Part shown: in pieces, positions 1 to 8,300 of the stretch
Numbering within the stretch: the stretch's first letter is position 1
Layout of the letters: the number at the start of each line of letters is the position of its first letter
Program-made: the position numbers and the translations under genes
The notes under the pieces: generated by a model
The model's database searches: none
Told to the model about the DNA's origin: nothing
Seen by the model: the letters and a program-made list of their open reading frames with translations, nothing else
Source of the DNA: Phragmitibacter flavus
GTDB taxonomy: Bacteria > Verrucomicrobiota > Verrucomicrobiia > Verrucomicrobiales > Verrucomicrobiaceae
Length of the DNA stretch: 64,000 nt
NCBI RefSeq assembly: GCF_005780165.1
Contig: NZ_VAUV01000015.1
Coordinates: forward strand, 1 to 64,000
Reading direction: 5' to 3'

Positions 1-127
1 CCTGAAACCTGACGCAAGTGGGAAACCACTGTCAGCACTCAACAATCGGAGAGCCGGATGCGGGAAACCCGCCAGTCCGGTTCGGAGGGAGGGGCGGCGC
101 AAACCAATGCGCCGTCCCTACCCCTAT
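1..127 (+). mobile_element. 3' end of a group II intron (domains V and VI)
   Basis: Bases 51-83 form a hairpin with the hallmarks of group II intron domain V: it begins GAGCCGGATG, has a GAAA-containing loop and closes with CCGGTTC. Bases 84-127 form domain VI, a GC-rich stem (GGCGGCGC against GCGCCGTC) with an unpaired A at 120, seven bases before the terminal AT (126-127). That is the expected place of the branch-point adenosine, and introns of this class end in AY. The 5' part and any reverse transcriptase/maturase gene lie outside the window, so the intron class and activity cannot be judged. Bases 128-271 downstream hold only a short dyad (CCGACG...CGTCGG near 136-150) and no gene. Confidence 0.8.
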
Positions 128-271
128 GATGGAGAGCCGACGTTGCGTCGGACTACCAGTAGCCTGACACCGGCACGGACATGACCCTGCCATGGCGGCA
201 CTTTGTGGTCATCAAGGCCAGAAAAGCTGGCGAGTTTCAATTTTTATTTGCAGGCAATTCTTTTGGCTCTA

Positions 272-295
272 ATATTCAACCAAATGGTTGAATAT
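272..295. promoter_or_regulatory. Probable ArsR-family operator overlapping the start codon
   Basis: ATATTCAACC and GGTTGAATAT form a perfect 10-base inverted repeat around AAAT. The ATG of the regulator (284-286) lies inside it. Imperfect AT-rich dyads of this kind are typical ArsR/SmtB binding sites, so the regulator probably represses its own operon here. No Shine-Dalgarno sequence precedes the ATG. Confidence 0.75.
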
Positions 296-673
296 GACTC
301 AGAACTGTTGGATCGGACTTTTGCGGCGTTGGCTGATCCGACGCGCCGGCAGATTCTGGCGCAGCTGGCGAACGGGGATGAGTGCGTGACGGATCTGGCG
401 CGGTCGCATGCTCATGCGATGTCGCTGGCGGCGGTGTCGAAACATCTGGGGGTGTTGGAGAAGGCGGGGCTGGTGAAGCGCGAGCGTTTGGGGCGGGTGC
501 ATTCGCTGGCGTTGGGCGCCAAGCCGATGCAGGAGGCGCTGGGGTGGGTTGATCGTTACCGGAGATTCTGGGAGGCGAATCTCGACCAGTTTGAAGACTA
601 TTTGGAGACACTTAAAAATCAGAAAACCAACGAGAAACCAGAAACACCAGATGAACTTGATCACCAAAAATGA
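284..673 (+). CDS. ArsR-family winged-helix transcriptional regulator
   Basis: This 129-residue protein has the ArsR winged-helix core: LADPTRRQIL near residues 16-25, then a recognition-helix region SLAAVSKHLGVLEKAGLV and a wing (VKRERLGRVHSL). The metal-binding Cys pair of ArsR/SmtB sensors is absent. It therefore belongs to the non-metal ArsR group that usually precedes an AHSA1/SRPBCC gene, as it does here. The start chosen gives MVEYDSELLD, the usual beginning of this group; an upstream in-frame start at 203 would add 27 unlike residues. It overlaps the next gene by 23 bases and is probably autoregulated through the palindrome at its start. The ligand is unknown. Confidence 0.88.
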   Translation: MVEYDSELLDRTFAALADPTRRQILAQLANGDECVTDLARSHAHAMSLAAVSKHLGVLEKAGLVKRERLGRVHSLALGAKPMQEALGWVDRYRRFWEANLDQFEDYLETLKNQKTNEKPETPDELDHQK

Positions 674-1145
674 AGTGGAGAAACCGGACAACGCGACCTT
701 GATCGTGAGGCGGGTATTGAATGCATCGCCGGAGCTGGCGTTTGAAGCGTGGACTTCGGCAGAGCATGTGAAGCATTGGATGCGGCCGGAGCCGGGGATG
801 GTGATTCCTTGGGCGATGATGGATGTGCGGGTGGGTGGGAAGTTCCGTATTCAGATGCAGAATGAGGAAGGGGAGTATTTCACGGCGGTGGGCGAGTTCC
901 GGGAGGTGCAGGTGCCGGAGCGGCTGGTTTATACGTGGGATTGGGAGAAGGATGGCAGCGGGGAGGAGTTCGGTGAGGTGGAGGGCAAGACGTCATTGAT
1001 CACGGTGGAGTTTTTGCGCCGGGGGGATCGCACAGAGCTGGTGCTGATGCATACACGATTTGCCACGGTGGAATCGAGGGACAGTCACGCAGGCGGATGG
1101 AGCAGGATCGTGGAGACGTTGGCGGAGTTTTTGGAGAAGAAGTGA
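651..1145 (+). CDS. SRPBCC/AHSA1 domain protein
   Basis: This 164-residue protein matches the activator-of-Hsp90-like (AHSA1) branch of the START/SRPBCC fold. It has an early VRRVLNASPELAFEAWTS segment, then GGKFRIQM and YTWDWEKDGSG strands, and a long C-terminal helix ending in AEFLEKK. The fold forms a hydrophobic cavity, but no ligand or reaction is known for this branch. The start at 651 lies inside the end of the arsR-type gene, which indicates translational coupling. The pairing of an ArsR regulator with an SRPBCC protein is common in bacteria and suggests a small ligand- or stress-responsive operon. The function remains unassigned. Confidence 0.85.
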   Translation: MNLITKNEVEKPDNATLIVRRVLNASPELAFEAWTSAEHVKHWMRPEPGMVIPWAMMDVRVGGKFRIQMQNEEGEYFTAVGEFREVQVPERLVYTWDWEKDGSGEEFGEVEGKTSLITVEFLRRGDRTELVLMHTRFATVESRDSHAGGWSRIVETLAEFLEKK

Positions 1146-1206
1146 CGGCCTGTGAGTTGCGGAGATTTTTCAAGATAACTGAAATGAAACGAAAGGAAGA
1201 AATGAG

Positions 1207-1995
1207 ATGAGCACCAGAACCATGATTGATGAGCAGAAGCATCCTGTGGTATCGCAGGATCAATGGATCGCGGCCCGCAAGGAGCTGTTGGAAAAGGAGA
1301 AGGCATCCTCGCGGTCGATGGATGAATTGAGTGAAGCACGGCGACGGCTGCCGTGGGTGAAGGTAGAAAAGGATTATGTTTTTGATACTGCTGATGGCAA
1401 GAGGTCGCTGGCGGATCTGTTTGCGGGTCGCGAGCAGTTGGTGGTGTATCATTTTATGTTCGGACCTGAATGGCAGGAGGGGTGTCCGAGTTGTTCGTTT
1501 GTGTCGGATCACTTCGATGGAACGCTGGCGCATTTGGCGGCACGCAATGTGAGTTTGGTGGCGGTGTCGCGTGCGCCGTTGGCCAAGATTGAGGGGTTCA
1601 AGGAACGGATGGGTTGGGAGTTTCCGTGGGTGTCGTCTTTTGGCGGGGATTTTAATGGTGACTTCCGCGTGTCATTTGATGACGAGGATCGGGAGCAGGG
1701 CAGGGTGAACTACAATTACAAGCTGCAGGAGTTTCCGAGTGCAGAGGCTCCGGGGGTGAGTGTTTTTTGCAAGGATGCTGCCGGTGACGTTTACCATACT
1801 TACTCGGCGTATGGGCGTGGGGTGGAGTCTTTGATGGGCACTTATCGAATTCTTGACTTGGTGCCGAAGGGTCGGGATGAGGACGGACTAAGCTTCTCGA
1901 TGGAATGGGTTCGCTACCATGATCGGTATGATCTTGATGGGGGCGCTGCTCGTGCGAAAAGTTGTGGTTCTGGAGCAGTGGAGGCCTGCGCGTGA
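1207..1995 (+). CDS. DUF899 family thioredoxin-like protein
   Basis: This 262-residue protein has the DUF899 signature. The N-terminal helical segment is followed by a thioredoxin-like core with LADLFAGREQLVVYHFMFGP, the Cys-bearing EGCPSCSFVSDHF motif near residue 100, and SRAPLAKIEGFKERMGW. The C-terminal part contains the family's YHTYSAYGRG and the final WVRYHDRY. The CPSC pair suggests redox chemistry, but no substrate is established for DUF899. It lies 61 bases after the SRPBCC gene and its TGA overlaps the GTG of the next gene, so all four genes from 284 to 2261 are probably one operon under the ArsR-type regulator. Confidence 0.86.
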   Translation: MSTRTMIDEQKHPVVSQDQWIAARKELLEKEKASSRSMDELSEARRRLPWVKVEKDYVFDTADGKRSLADLFAGREQLVVYHFMFGPEWQEGCPSCSFVSDHFDGTLAHLAARNVSLVAVSRAPLAKIEGFKERMGWEFPWVSSFGGDFNGDFRVSFDDEDREQGRVNYNYKLQEFPSAEAPGVSVFCKDAAGDVYHTYSAYGRGVESLMGTYRILDLVPKGRDEDGLSFSMEWVRYHDRYDLDGGAARAKSCGSGAVEACA

Positions 1996-2261
1996 AAATG
2001 CGTGCGTGCTGTCAGTCGCGAATCCAGGTCCGGCGGCCTGCATCGCGACTGGGTTGGGTCGGATGGCTGGTGCCAGGTGTGGTGCTGGCGTTGGTGCCGA
2101 AGTGTCCGGCTTGTGTGGTGGGTTATGTGGCGCTGGCGACCGGGATCGGAATTTCGCTGCCGATGGCGGCTTTTTTGCGGTCAGTTTTGGTGGGGGTTTG
2201 TTTGGTGGCGTTGGGGGTTTTGTTGGCGAGAGCGATGCGGGCAAAAAGAGGGCGAGCGTGA
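1992..2261 (+). CDS. Small membrane protein with a CPxC motif
   Basis: This protein of about 89 residues starts at a GTG that overlaps the upstream TGA (GTGA); an ATG two codons later is an alternative. After a basic N-terminus it has two hydrophobic segments. The first ends in a VPKCPACVVGY motif and the second is LRSVLVGVCLVALGVLLA, and it closes with a basic tail. The Cys-Pro-x-Cys pair beside a membrane helix resembles small mercuric-transport-like and redox membrane proteins, but this is only similarity of layout. As the last gene of the ArsR-type operon it may serve the same stress response. The stop codon lies in the loop of a terminator hairpin. Confidence 0.65.
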   Translation: MKMRACCQSRIQVRRPASRLGWVGWLVPGVVLALVPKCPACVVGYVALATGIGISLPMAAFLRSVLVGVCLVALGVLLARAMRAKRGRA

Positions 2262-2270
2262 CGCTCGCCC
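2243..2270 (-). terminator. Intrinsic terminator for the leftward isomerase gene
   Basis: GGGCGAGCG (2250-2258) and CGCTCGCCC (2262-2270) are perfectly complementary around a TGA loop. Read leftward, the hairpin is followed by CTCTTTTTG, so it works as a terminator for the gene ending at 2310. The loop TGA is the stop codon of the rightward membrane protein. Confidence 0.72.
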
Positions 2271-2309
2271 ACAAAGGACCCATGAAATTACCTATGACCA
2301 GAAGTCAAG

Positions 2310-3227
2310 TTAGCCGAGGGGGGCGTTGAGCTTTTTGAGCAGGGCTTCCATCTTTTGACCGTATTTGAGGTAGCTGTCGTATTGCTCCTTGGCTTTGGCT
2401 TCGGGGGAGAGGTCGTCGGCGGCACCGGCTCCGTGGAAGACGACGGCGACGTGGGGTTCGATGCTGATGTAGCCGTCGTAACCGCTGGCGATGAGGTCGG
2501 CACAGATTTTTTCGACCTGACCGGCGCCTTCACCGGGATATTGATAATCCCCGTCTTTTTTGGTGGGATTGTAGAAGGCGTCTTTGATGTGGACGTGGGC
2601 GATGTGGGGTTTGATGGCCTGATACATTTCCCATGAGTCCTGCTGCTGGCCGGGTTTGTCGCGATCGGCAATGATGACGGGGTTGCCGGTGTCGAAGACC
2701 CATTTGAGGCCGGGAACGGCGTCGTTCATGCGCTGGACGTAGGTAGGGCTCATGCCGCCCCAGTTCATGCAGTTTTCATGGATGACGGTGAGGCCGGCGT
2801 CGTCGAAACGTTTCTTAATTTCAGCGACGCGTTTGATGCGTTCGTCGTCGAATTGGTCGGGGAGATCGTTGCCATCGGCGTCTTTGCAGACGGCGTAGCT
2901 CATGATGCGGATGAGCTGGGTGCCGAGTTTTTGCATGCGCGGAATGGCGCGGGCGATTTCAGCTTCGGTGATGGAGAAGGGGTCTTCGATTTTGTGGGCC
3001 CAGTTGCCGATGACGGAGCCGAAGCCGGCGACTTTCATGTTGGCGGCGGCGAGCATTTCGCAGGCTTTGTCGAAAATGGGTTCGGGAACTTCGTGGAGGT
3101 TGCCTTTGATGCCGTCGATTTCGATGTTGCGGGCTTCGATGCTATCCCAGCCGAGTTCCTGGTGGATTTTGATTTGCACTTCGAGAGGTGCGCCTGCTTC
3201 GTCGGAGATGCCGGTAAGTTTGATCAT
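2310..3227 (-). CDS. Sugar phosphate isomerase/epimerase-like TIM-barrel protein
   Basis: This 305-residue cytoplasmic protein belongs to the xylose-isomerase-like TIM-barrel family that includes hydroxypyruvate isomerases and inosose dehydratases/epimerases. Family features include TGISDEAGAPL at the N-terminus, ELGWDSIEAR (strand 2, Glu), IHENCMNWGG (Glu/Asn metal region), WVFDTGNP (Asp), HVHIKDA (His/Lys pair) and YISIEPHV (Glu). These give the usual Glu/Asp/His metal site. The substrate cannot be told from sequence; an isomerase or epimerase of a ketose or inositol derivative is likely. It is a single gene, convergent with the ArsR-type operon and ending before the terminator at 2243-2270. 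Confidence 0.85.
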   Translation of the reverse strand: MIKLTGISDEAGAPLEVQIKIHQELGWDSIEARNIEIDGIKGNLHEVPEPIFDKACEMLAAANMKVAGFGSVIGNWAHKIEDPFSITEAEIARAIPRMQKLGTQLIRIMSYAVCKDADGNDLPDQFDDERIKRVAEIKKRFDDAGLTVIHENCMNWGGMSPTYVQRMNDAVPGLKWVFDTGNPVIIADRDKPGQQQDSWEMYQAIKPHIAHVHIKDAFYNPTKKDGDYQYPGEGAGQVEKICADLIASGYDGYISIEPHVAVVFHGAGAADDLSPEAKAKEQYDSYLKYGQKMEALLKKLNAPLG

Positions 3228-3369
3228 GGTGGGTCGGGATAAGGAGAAGGGTGGAAAGGAGGGGAAGTGTTGGCGCTGGATGGCGACGGTGCAAGAGTTT
3301 TGAGATTTGGAGTGAAGGTTGATCGAATAAGAGCAGAACGGATGCGGAGCGGCAAACGTATGGTGTTTG

Positions 3370-4074
3370 ATGAGTGATTCGATTACTTCAAGTCCACCAC
3401 CGGCGTTTTTGTTCGATCTGGATGGGACGTTGGTGGACAGTGTTTATCAGCATGTGCTGGCGTGGCGGGAGGCGCTGGAGGAGTCGAACATTGAGCTTTC
3501 GGTGTGGCGGATTCACCGTCGGGTTGGCATGAGTGGCGGGTTGTTTTTGAATGCGTTGATGCAGGAGACGGGGATCAAGCTGGAGCGGGAGCAGGTGGAG
3601 AAATTGCAGCGCGGACATGCAGCGGCGTATCAGAGGCTGGTGTCGCAGGTGAGGCCGTTGCCGGGGGCGAAGGAGTTGTTGGCGTATTTGACGGAGATGA
3701 AGGTGCCTTGGGCGGTGGCGACGAGTGGTCGGTTGGAGACGGCGGGGCCGAATTTGAAGATTTTGGGGATCGGAGATGATGTGCCGGTGGTGACGCGCGA
3801 CATGGTTCGGCATGCGAAGCCTGATCCGGACTTGTTCCTCGCGGCGGCGGCGAAGCTGGGGGTGGACATTCAGAATTCGGTGGTGATTGGGGACAGTGTG
3901 TGGGATTTGCTGGCGGCGAGACGGGCGAAGGCGTTGGGGGTGGGTTTGCTATCGGGTGGGTATGGTCAGGATGAACTGGAGAGGGCGGGGGCGTATCGGG
4001 TATATGCGGATCCGGCGGATCTTTTGGCGCACTTGAATGAGGTGGGGGTGCGGCCGGCGATGGATGAGGAATGA
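3370..4074 (+). CDS. HAD-superfamily phosphatase (beta-phosphoglucomutase/Gph-like)
   Basis: This 234-residue protein has all HAD motifs: DLDGTLVDS (motif I, near residue 16, nucleophile Asp), VATSGR (motif II), HAKPDPDLF (motif III Lys) and GDSVWDLLAA (motif IV Asp). The helical cap between motifs I and II places it in subfamily I with Gph and beta-phosphoglucomutase relatives. It probably hydrolyses a small phosphate ester such as phosphoglycolate or a sugar phosphate; the exact substrate is not shown. ATG at 3370 is preferred over TTG at 3367. It is divergent from the isomerase-like gene and is followed 39 bases later by the DUF1549 gene. Confidence 0.87.
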   Translation: MSDSITSSPPPAFLFDLDGTLVDSVYQHVLAWREALEESNIELSVWRIHRRVGMSGGLFLNALMQETGIKLEREQVEKLQRGHAAAYQRLVSQVRPLPGAKELLAYLTEMKVPWAVATSGRLETAGPNLKILGIGDDVPVVTRDMVRHAKPDPDLFLAAAAKLGVDIQNSVVIGDSVWDLLAARRAKALGVGLLSGGYGQDELERAGAYRVYADPADLLAHLNEVGVRPAMDEE

Positions 4075-4113
4075 GATCCACTAAGGTTTTCTCAACTGGG
4101 GCGTTTGAGAGGG

Positions 4114-5727
4114 ATGCGTTGCTTCCTGATTCTATTTTTCGTCGGAAGTGGGTGGGCAGCGGAGGTGAGGGGACTTTCGCGGGAGGAGGTCGATGAGGCG
4201 GCGGCGGAGATTGACGCGGGTTTGGAGAAGGTGATGCGGATGGAGGGGGAGAGGGGGATCTTGAAGATGCCGGTTGAGGCAGCGGATGAAGATTTTTTGC
4301 GGCGATTGATGGTGGATGTGGCGGGAAGATTGCCGACGGGGTCGGAGGTGCGGGAGTTTTTGGAAGATGTCGATGCGGACAAGAGGGCGATTTGGATCGA
4401 CAAGGTGGCGGCGTTGCCGGAGGCGCATCGCTGGCGGTTTCGTCGGCTGGCGGATGCCTTGAGGGTGAAGGATGAGGTCGATGGCGTTTCTTTGCGACCG
4501 TATGTGGAGTGGTTGAAGGGTGAAGTAGTGGAGGATGTGCCTTATGACGGTTTGGTGAAGCGGTTGCTATTGGCCAAGGGGTCGATGAAGGAAGATCCGG
4601 CGGCGGGGTATTTGCTGAGTGATGCGGGGGAGGTCAGGCAGACGGTGGCGGAGTCGATGCGGGCATTGCTGGGGATGGATGTCCAGTGTGCGGCGTGTCA
4701 CGATGATCCGTTTGGCGACGCGTCACAGCGGCAGTTTTACGAGTTGGCGGGTGCGTTCAACCGGGTGGTGGAGGGGGATGGCGGAAAGAAGCTGGCGGAG
4801 GAGCCGGTGCCAACGCGGCTGCCGGAAAACTACCAGTATCGAAATGGAAGCCCGGGTGAGCTGGTGAAGATTGCGGCGCTGCCGGTTTCGCACTTTGGGG
4901 ACAAGTTGACGGGGGGCGAGTGGAAGGACGGGGTGCGTGTGGCGTTGAGCGAGTGGATGGCGGGGGAGAACAATGAGCGCTTTCAGGAGGTGGCGGTGTT
5001 TCGGGTTTGGCAGTGGATGTTTGGGCAGCCACTGAGGGTTTACAATTCGGTGCATCGAGGGATGGCGGCGGAAACGCCGGATGAGTTGGTGGGGACGATG
5101 AACCATTGTGAGACTCTGGGGAGGGGATTGCGGTCGCCGATGGACATCGATTGGGGCACAAGTGATGCGCATAAAGAATTTTGGACGCTGCTGCGAAGGC
5201 AATGGGATCGGTGTGGGCGGCGAATGGGGGAGTTTCAACGGGTGCTGGCCCATACGCGTGCTTATCAACGGGAGGTTTGGGTGCCTTCGGGTGACTCGAT
5301 CGAGCTAAATCGATTTTTGCCTGCGCCGGTGCTGCGGAGATTGCCGGCCGAGGTGGTGTGGGATGCCCTGGCGGGTTGGGCGGGGGAGAAACAGGCGTGG
5401 CTGTTGCCAGAAGTGTTGCCTCACGGGCATCCGTTGCGGATTTTGGGTCGAGGCGGCAGGGCGTGGTCGGATTCGGATGGGGGCTTGATGTCGCACGCTG
5501 TGGCGCGATTCATGATGAGTGGGGATTTGATAAAACGGGCGACCGATTCGCCGGTTTGGGGGAAAATTCGTGGGGTTGAGGATTTTTTTATAGAGATCTT
5601 GGGCCGGATGCCGACGACGGGAGAGAGCCAGATGGCCGAGGCTGTGGTGCAGGCGAATGGCGGGGATGGAATGCAGGATGTGGTGTGGGCGTTGCTGAAT
5701 ACAGGGGAGTTCTGGTTTTTGCGGTAA
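4114..5727 (+). CDS. DUF1549-type secreted protein with a CxxCH motif
   Basis: This protein of about 537 residues starts with a short signal peptide (CFLILFFVGSGWAA). A DUF1549-like half follows, with DFLRRLMVDVAGRLPTGSEV and YDGLVKRLLLA. Next come the VQCAACHDDPF motif near residue 200 and a DUF1553-like half in which VAVFRVWQWMFGQPL and YQREVW are typical. Such proteins are abundant and largely confined to Planctomycetes and Verrucomicrobia. The CAACH could attach a c-type haem. The biochemical role is unknown; a link to periplasmic polysaccharide or sulfated-glycan breakdown is often suggested from gene context. A TTG at 4105 is a less likely start. Confidence 0.78.
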   Translation: MRCFLILFFVGSGWAAEVRGLSREEVDEAAAEIDAGLEKVMRMEGERGILKMPVEAADEDFLRRLMVDVAGRLPTGSEVREFLEDVDADKRAIWIDKVAALPEAHRWRFRRLADALRVKDEVDGVSLRPYVEWLKGEVVEDVPYDGLVKRLLLAKGSMKEDPAAGYLLSDAGEVRQTVAESMRALLGMDVQCAACHDDPFGDASQRQFYELAGAFNRVVEGDGGKKLAEEPVPTRLPENYQYRNGSPGELVKIAALPVSHFGDKLTGGEWKDGVRVALSEWMAGENNERFQEVAVFRVWQWMFGQPLRVYNSVHRGMAAETPDELVGTMNHCETLGRGLRSPMDIDWGTSDAHKEFWTLLRRQWDRCGRRMGEFQRVLAHTRAYQREVWVPSGDSIELNRFLPAPVLRRLPAEVVWDALAGWAGEKQAWLLPEVLPHGHPLRILGRGGRAWSDSDGGLMSHAVARFMMSGDLIKRATDSPVWGKIRGVEDFFIEILGRMPTTGESQMAEAVVQANGGDGMQDVVWALLNTGEFWFLR

Positions 5728-5763
5728 ACGTGGGTGAGGCAAGGATGGCTGCTGCAAGGACGT

Positions 5764-6678
5764 ATGGTGGGAATGATGTCGAGAGTTTTAGTGTTGGGTT
5801 GGGTGTTTGCGGTGGTGGCCCAGTGTGCTTGGGGGGAGGTGCCTGCGATAAAAGTGTTGGAGGATGTGCCTTACAAGTCAGGGGACGGACTGACGGAATA
5901 TGAGAAGGAGCGTTGCAAGGTGGATGTGTATCTGCCGACGACGGGGACGAATTTTCCGGTGATGGTTTGGTTTCACGGAGGTGGGCTGACGGGAGGCGAC
6001 AAGACAAAGGACAACATGCCGGAGGTGGCGGGCAGCTTGGCGAAGGCGGGGGTGGCCGTGGTGGTGGCAAATTATCGGTTGAGCCCGAAGGTGAAGTTTC
6101 CCACCTATCTTGAGGATGGGGCGGCGGCGGTGAAGTGGGCGAAGGATCACCTGGGAGCGCGTGGGGCGGATGTGAACCGGATTTTTGTAGGCGGGCATTC
6201 GGCGGGGGCATACATGGCGTTGATGATTGGTCTGGATGAGCGCCATCTTGCCGGAGTGGGGCTGGGGTTGAAGGACTTGGCGGGATTGGTGCCGGTGAGC
6301 GGGCAGACGATGACCCATTTCACGGTGCGGGTGGAGCGGGGTCAGGACAAGAACCGGACGGTGGCGGATGAGGCGGCTCCGGTGCATTTCGCGGGGAAGG
6401 AGGGGCCGCCGATGTTGTTGCTGATGGGGGACAAGGACTGGCCGGCGCGTTTGGAGGAGAATGCGTATTTCGTTGCGTTGTGCCGGGTGGCTGGTCACGA
6501 GGCGGCGCATCTGCTGAAGGTGGCGGACCGGGATCACGGCAGCATTTTTAAGAAGCTGAGCGCGGCCGATGATGTGGGTGGTCGCGCAGTGTTGCGGTTT
6601 TTGAAGGCACCGTCGGAATTCAAGCTGGAGGATGAGGAGATCACCAAAAGTGGGGCTGAGGTTGATTTTTCCCGCTGA
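5764..6678 (+). CDS. Secreted alpha/beta-hydrolase (carboxylesterase-like)
   Basis: From the ATG at 5764 the protein has 304 residues with a signal peptide (VLVLGWVFAVVAQCAWG). The HGGG oxyanion-hole motif lies at residues 71-74, the nucleophile elbow GHSAG at 144-148 (Ser146), an Asp in MGDKDWPARLE and a His in ADRDHGSI. This is the layout of the hormone-sensitive-lipase/BD-FAE esterase group. It probably hydrolyses acyl or feruloyl-type esters outside the cytoplasm; the substrate is unknown. A GTG at 5734 and an ATG at 5773 are other possible starts. It lies 36 bases after the DUF1549 gene and 17 before the oxidoreductase gene, so the three may be cotranscribed. Confidence 0.83.
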   Translation: MVGMMSRVLVLGWVFAVVAQCAWGEVPAIKVLEDVPYKSGDGLTEYEKERCKVDVYLPTTGTNFPVMVWFHGGGLTGGDKTKDNMPEVAGSLAKAGVAVVVANYRLSPKVKFPTYLEDGAAAVKWAKDHLGARGADVNRIFVGGHSAGAYMALMIGLDERHLAGVGLGLKDLAGLVPVSGQTMTHFTVRVERGQDKNRTVADEAAPVHFAGKEGPPMLLLMGDKDWPARLEENAYFVALCRVAGHEAAHLLKVADRDHGSIFKKLSAADDVGGRAVLRFLKAPSEFKLEDEEITKSGAEVDFSR

Positions 6679-6695
6679 CCGACGCATGATGGGCC

Positions 6696-8297
6696 ATGAT
6701 TTTTGACGCAGCGGGTGGCATCAATGCTGAACATGATTATGACGTGGCCGTGATTGGCGGGGCTTTGTCAGGGGCGGCGACGGCGATTTTGTTGATGCGT
6801 GATAATCCGGGAATTCGCGTGCTGATCGTGGAGCGGTCGGAAAAGATGTCGCGCAAAGTAGGTGAAGCGACGGTGGAGGTGAGCGCGTTTTTCATCTGCC
6901 GGGTGCTGGGGATGACGCAGTATCTGAACGAAAATCACATCGCCAAGCAGGGGCTGCGGTTTTGGTTTGCGAATGATGAGGTGGAGTCGCTGGATCAGGC
7001 GAGCGAGATCGGTCCACGCTATCTGGCGAGACTGGCATCGTTTCAATTGGATCGTTCGACGTTTGATGAGGAGGTGCTGCGTCGCGCGGCGCAGGCGGGG
7101 GCAACGGTGATCCGTCCCGCAACGGTGCGGGAGGTGGAATTGAATGAAGGGGGGATGCAGAAGCTGGAGGTGAGGCGGGGAGATGAGACGTTTTCGGTGA
7201 AAGCCCGGTGGGTGGTCGATGCGTCGGGAATGGCGGCATTGTTGGCGCGGAAAAATGGCTGGTGGCGGGCGAATGAGGAGCATCCGACGGCTTCGGCCTG
7301 GTCGCGTTGGAAGGGTGTGAAGGACTGGGACGGACTGGAGTTGGCGAAGAAGTTTCCAGAGTGGGCCTCGGTTTCTTATGGGATCCGAGGAACGGCGACG
7401 AACCACGTGATTGGCGATGGCTGGTGGAGCTGGTGGATTCCGCTCAAGGGTGGGGATGTGAGTGTGGGGGTGGTCTTTGATCAGCGTCTGGTGAAGTGGC
7501 CGGAGGGCGGCAAGCTGGGGGATCGCATCAAGTCATTTTTGATGGAGCATCCAGTGGGGCGGGAGATGCTGGCGGATGCGGAATACGTGGAGGAGGATGT
7601 GCTCTGGAGGCGCAATTTGCCGTATTGTTCGACGACCTTTTCGGGGGACGGATTCGTTTTGGTGGGGGATGCAGCGGCGTTTTTGGATCCGTTTTATAGT
7701 CCGGGGATGGACTGGATCTCGTTTTCTGCAACGAGTGCGGCGAGGTTGATCGCCCAGCAGCGCAATGGCAAGCCGATGACGGAATTGATTGTGAAGCACA
7801 ATCGCGATTTCCGGGTGTGCTACGACCGCTGGTTCAGGTCGCTCTACAAGGACAAGTATGATTACATCGGAGAGTATGATTTGCTGAAACTGGCATTTCG
7901 GATGGATCTCGGTTTGTATTATCAGGGGGTTGTGGAGCCGCCATTTAACGAGGGGATTGAGGCATTGACGATGCCGCCGTTTTCTCCTCCGAGTGGTCGT
8001 TTGTTTGCAGCGTTGATGAGCACCTACAATGCGCGCTTTGCGAAGATTGCGCGTCGACGTCGTCGACTGGGCATGTTGGGCAAGGCCAACAAGGGGAATC
8101 GATTCTTGTTGAAGGGATACACCCTGGCGCGCAGCGACATGTGGCAGATTCTGGGATTGCTGAGGCAGTGGGCGGTGCTGGAACTGAAGGAGGGTTGGAA
8201 GAGTTGGGGCCGCGAGCCGGAGGTGGCCAGGTCTGCTGGAGCAGCCAGGGAGAAATCGGAGTTGAAACCCGAGCCGGTTTCGGTGCCGGTCGGTTGA
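6696..8297 (+). CDS. Flavin-dependent halogenase-like FAD oxidoreductase
   Basis: This 533-residue protein has an N-terminal FAD-binding GGALSGAAT (21-29). The VGEATVE segment (55-61) corresponds to the VGEAT(V/I)P motif of flavin-dependent halogenases. Lys84, in IAKQGLRF, sits where the catalytic lysine of tryptophan halogenases lies, and a W-x-W-x-I-P motif stands at 244-249. A second FAD motif, GDAAAFLDPFYSPGMD, follows. W-x-W-x-I-P separates halogenases from monooxygenases, so halogenation of an unknown substrate is plausible, but related dehydrogenases share this fold. The C-terminal 180 residues (basic helices near RRRRRLGM) are unassigned. It is the last gene of a rightward group. Confidence 0.75.
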   Translation: MIFDAAGGINAEHDYDVAVIGGALSGAATAILLMRDNPGIRVLIVERSEKMSRKVGEATVEVSAFFICRVLGMTQYLNENHIAKQGLRFWFANDEVESLDQASEIGPRYLARLASFQLDRSTFDEEVLRRAAQAGATVIRPATVREVELNEGGMQKLEVRRGDETFSVKARWVVDASGMAALLARKNGWWRANEEHPTASAWSRWKGVKDWDGLELAKKFPEWASVSYGIRGTATNHVIGDGWWSWWIPLKGGDVSVGVVFDQRLVKWPEGGKLGDRIKSFLMEHPVGREMLADAEYVEEDVLWRRNLPYCSTTFSGDGFVLVGDAAAFLDPFYSPGMDWISFSATSAARLIAQQRNGKPMTELIVKHNRDFRVCYDRWFRSLYKDKYDYIGEYDLLKLAFRMDLGLYYQGVVEPPFNEGIEALTMPPFSPPSGRLFAALMSTYNARFAKIARRRRRLGMLGKANKGNRFLLKGYTLARSDMWQILGLLRQWAVLELKEGWKSWGREPEVARSAGAAREKSELKPEPVSVPVG

Positions 8298-8300
8298 GAA

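Noticed and set aside
203-283. Earlier start of the ArsR-type regulator
   Set aside because: The added residues are unlike the family and the operator palindrome would lie inside the gene.
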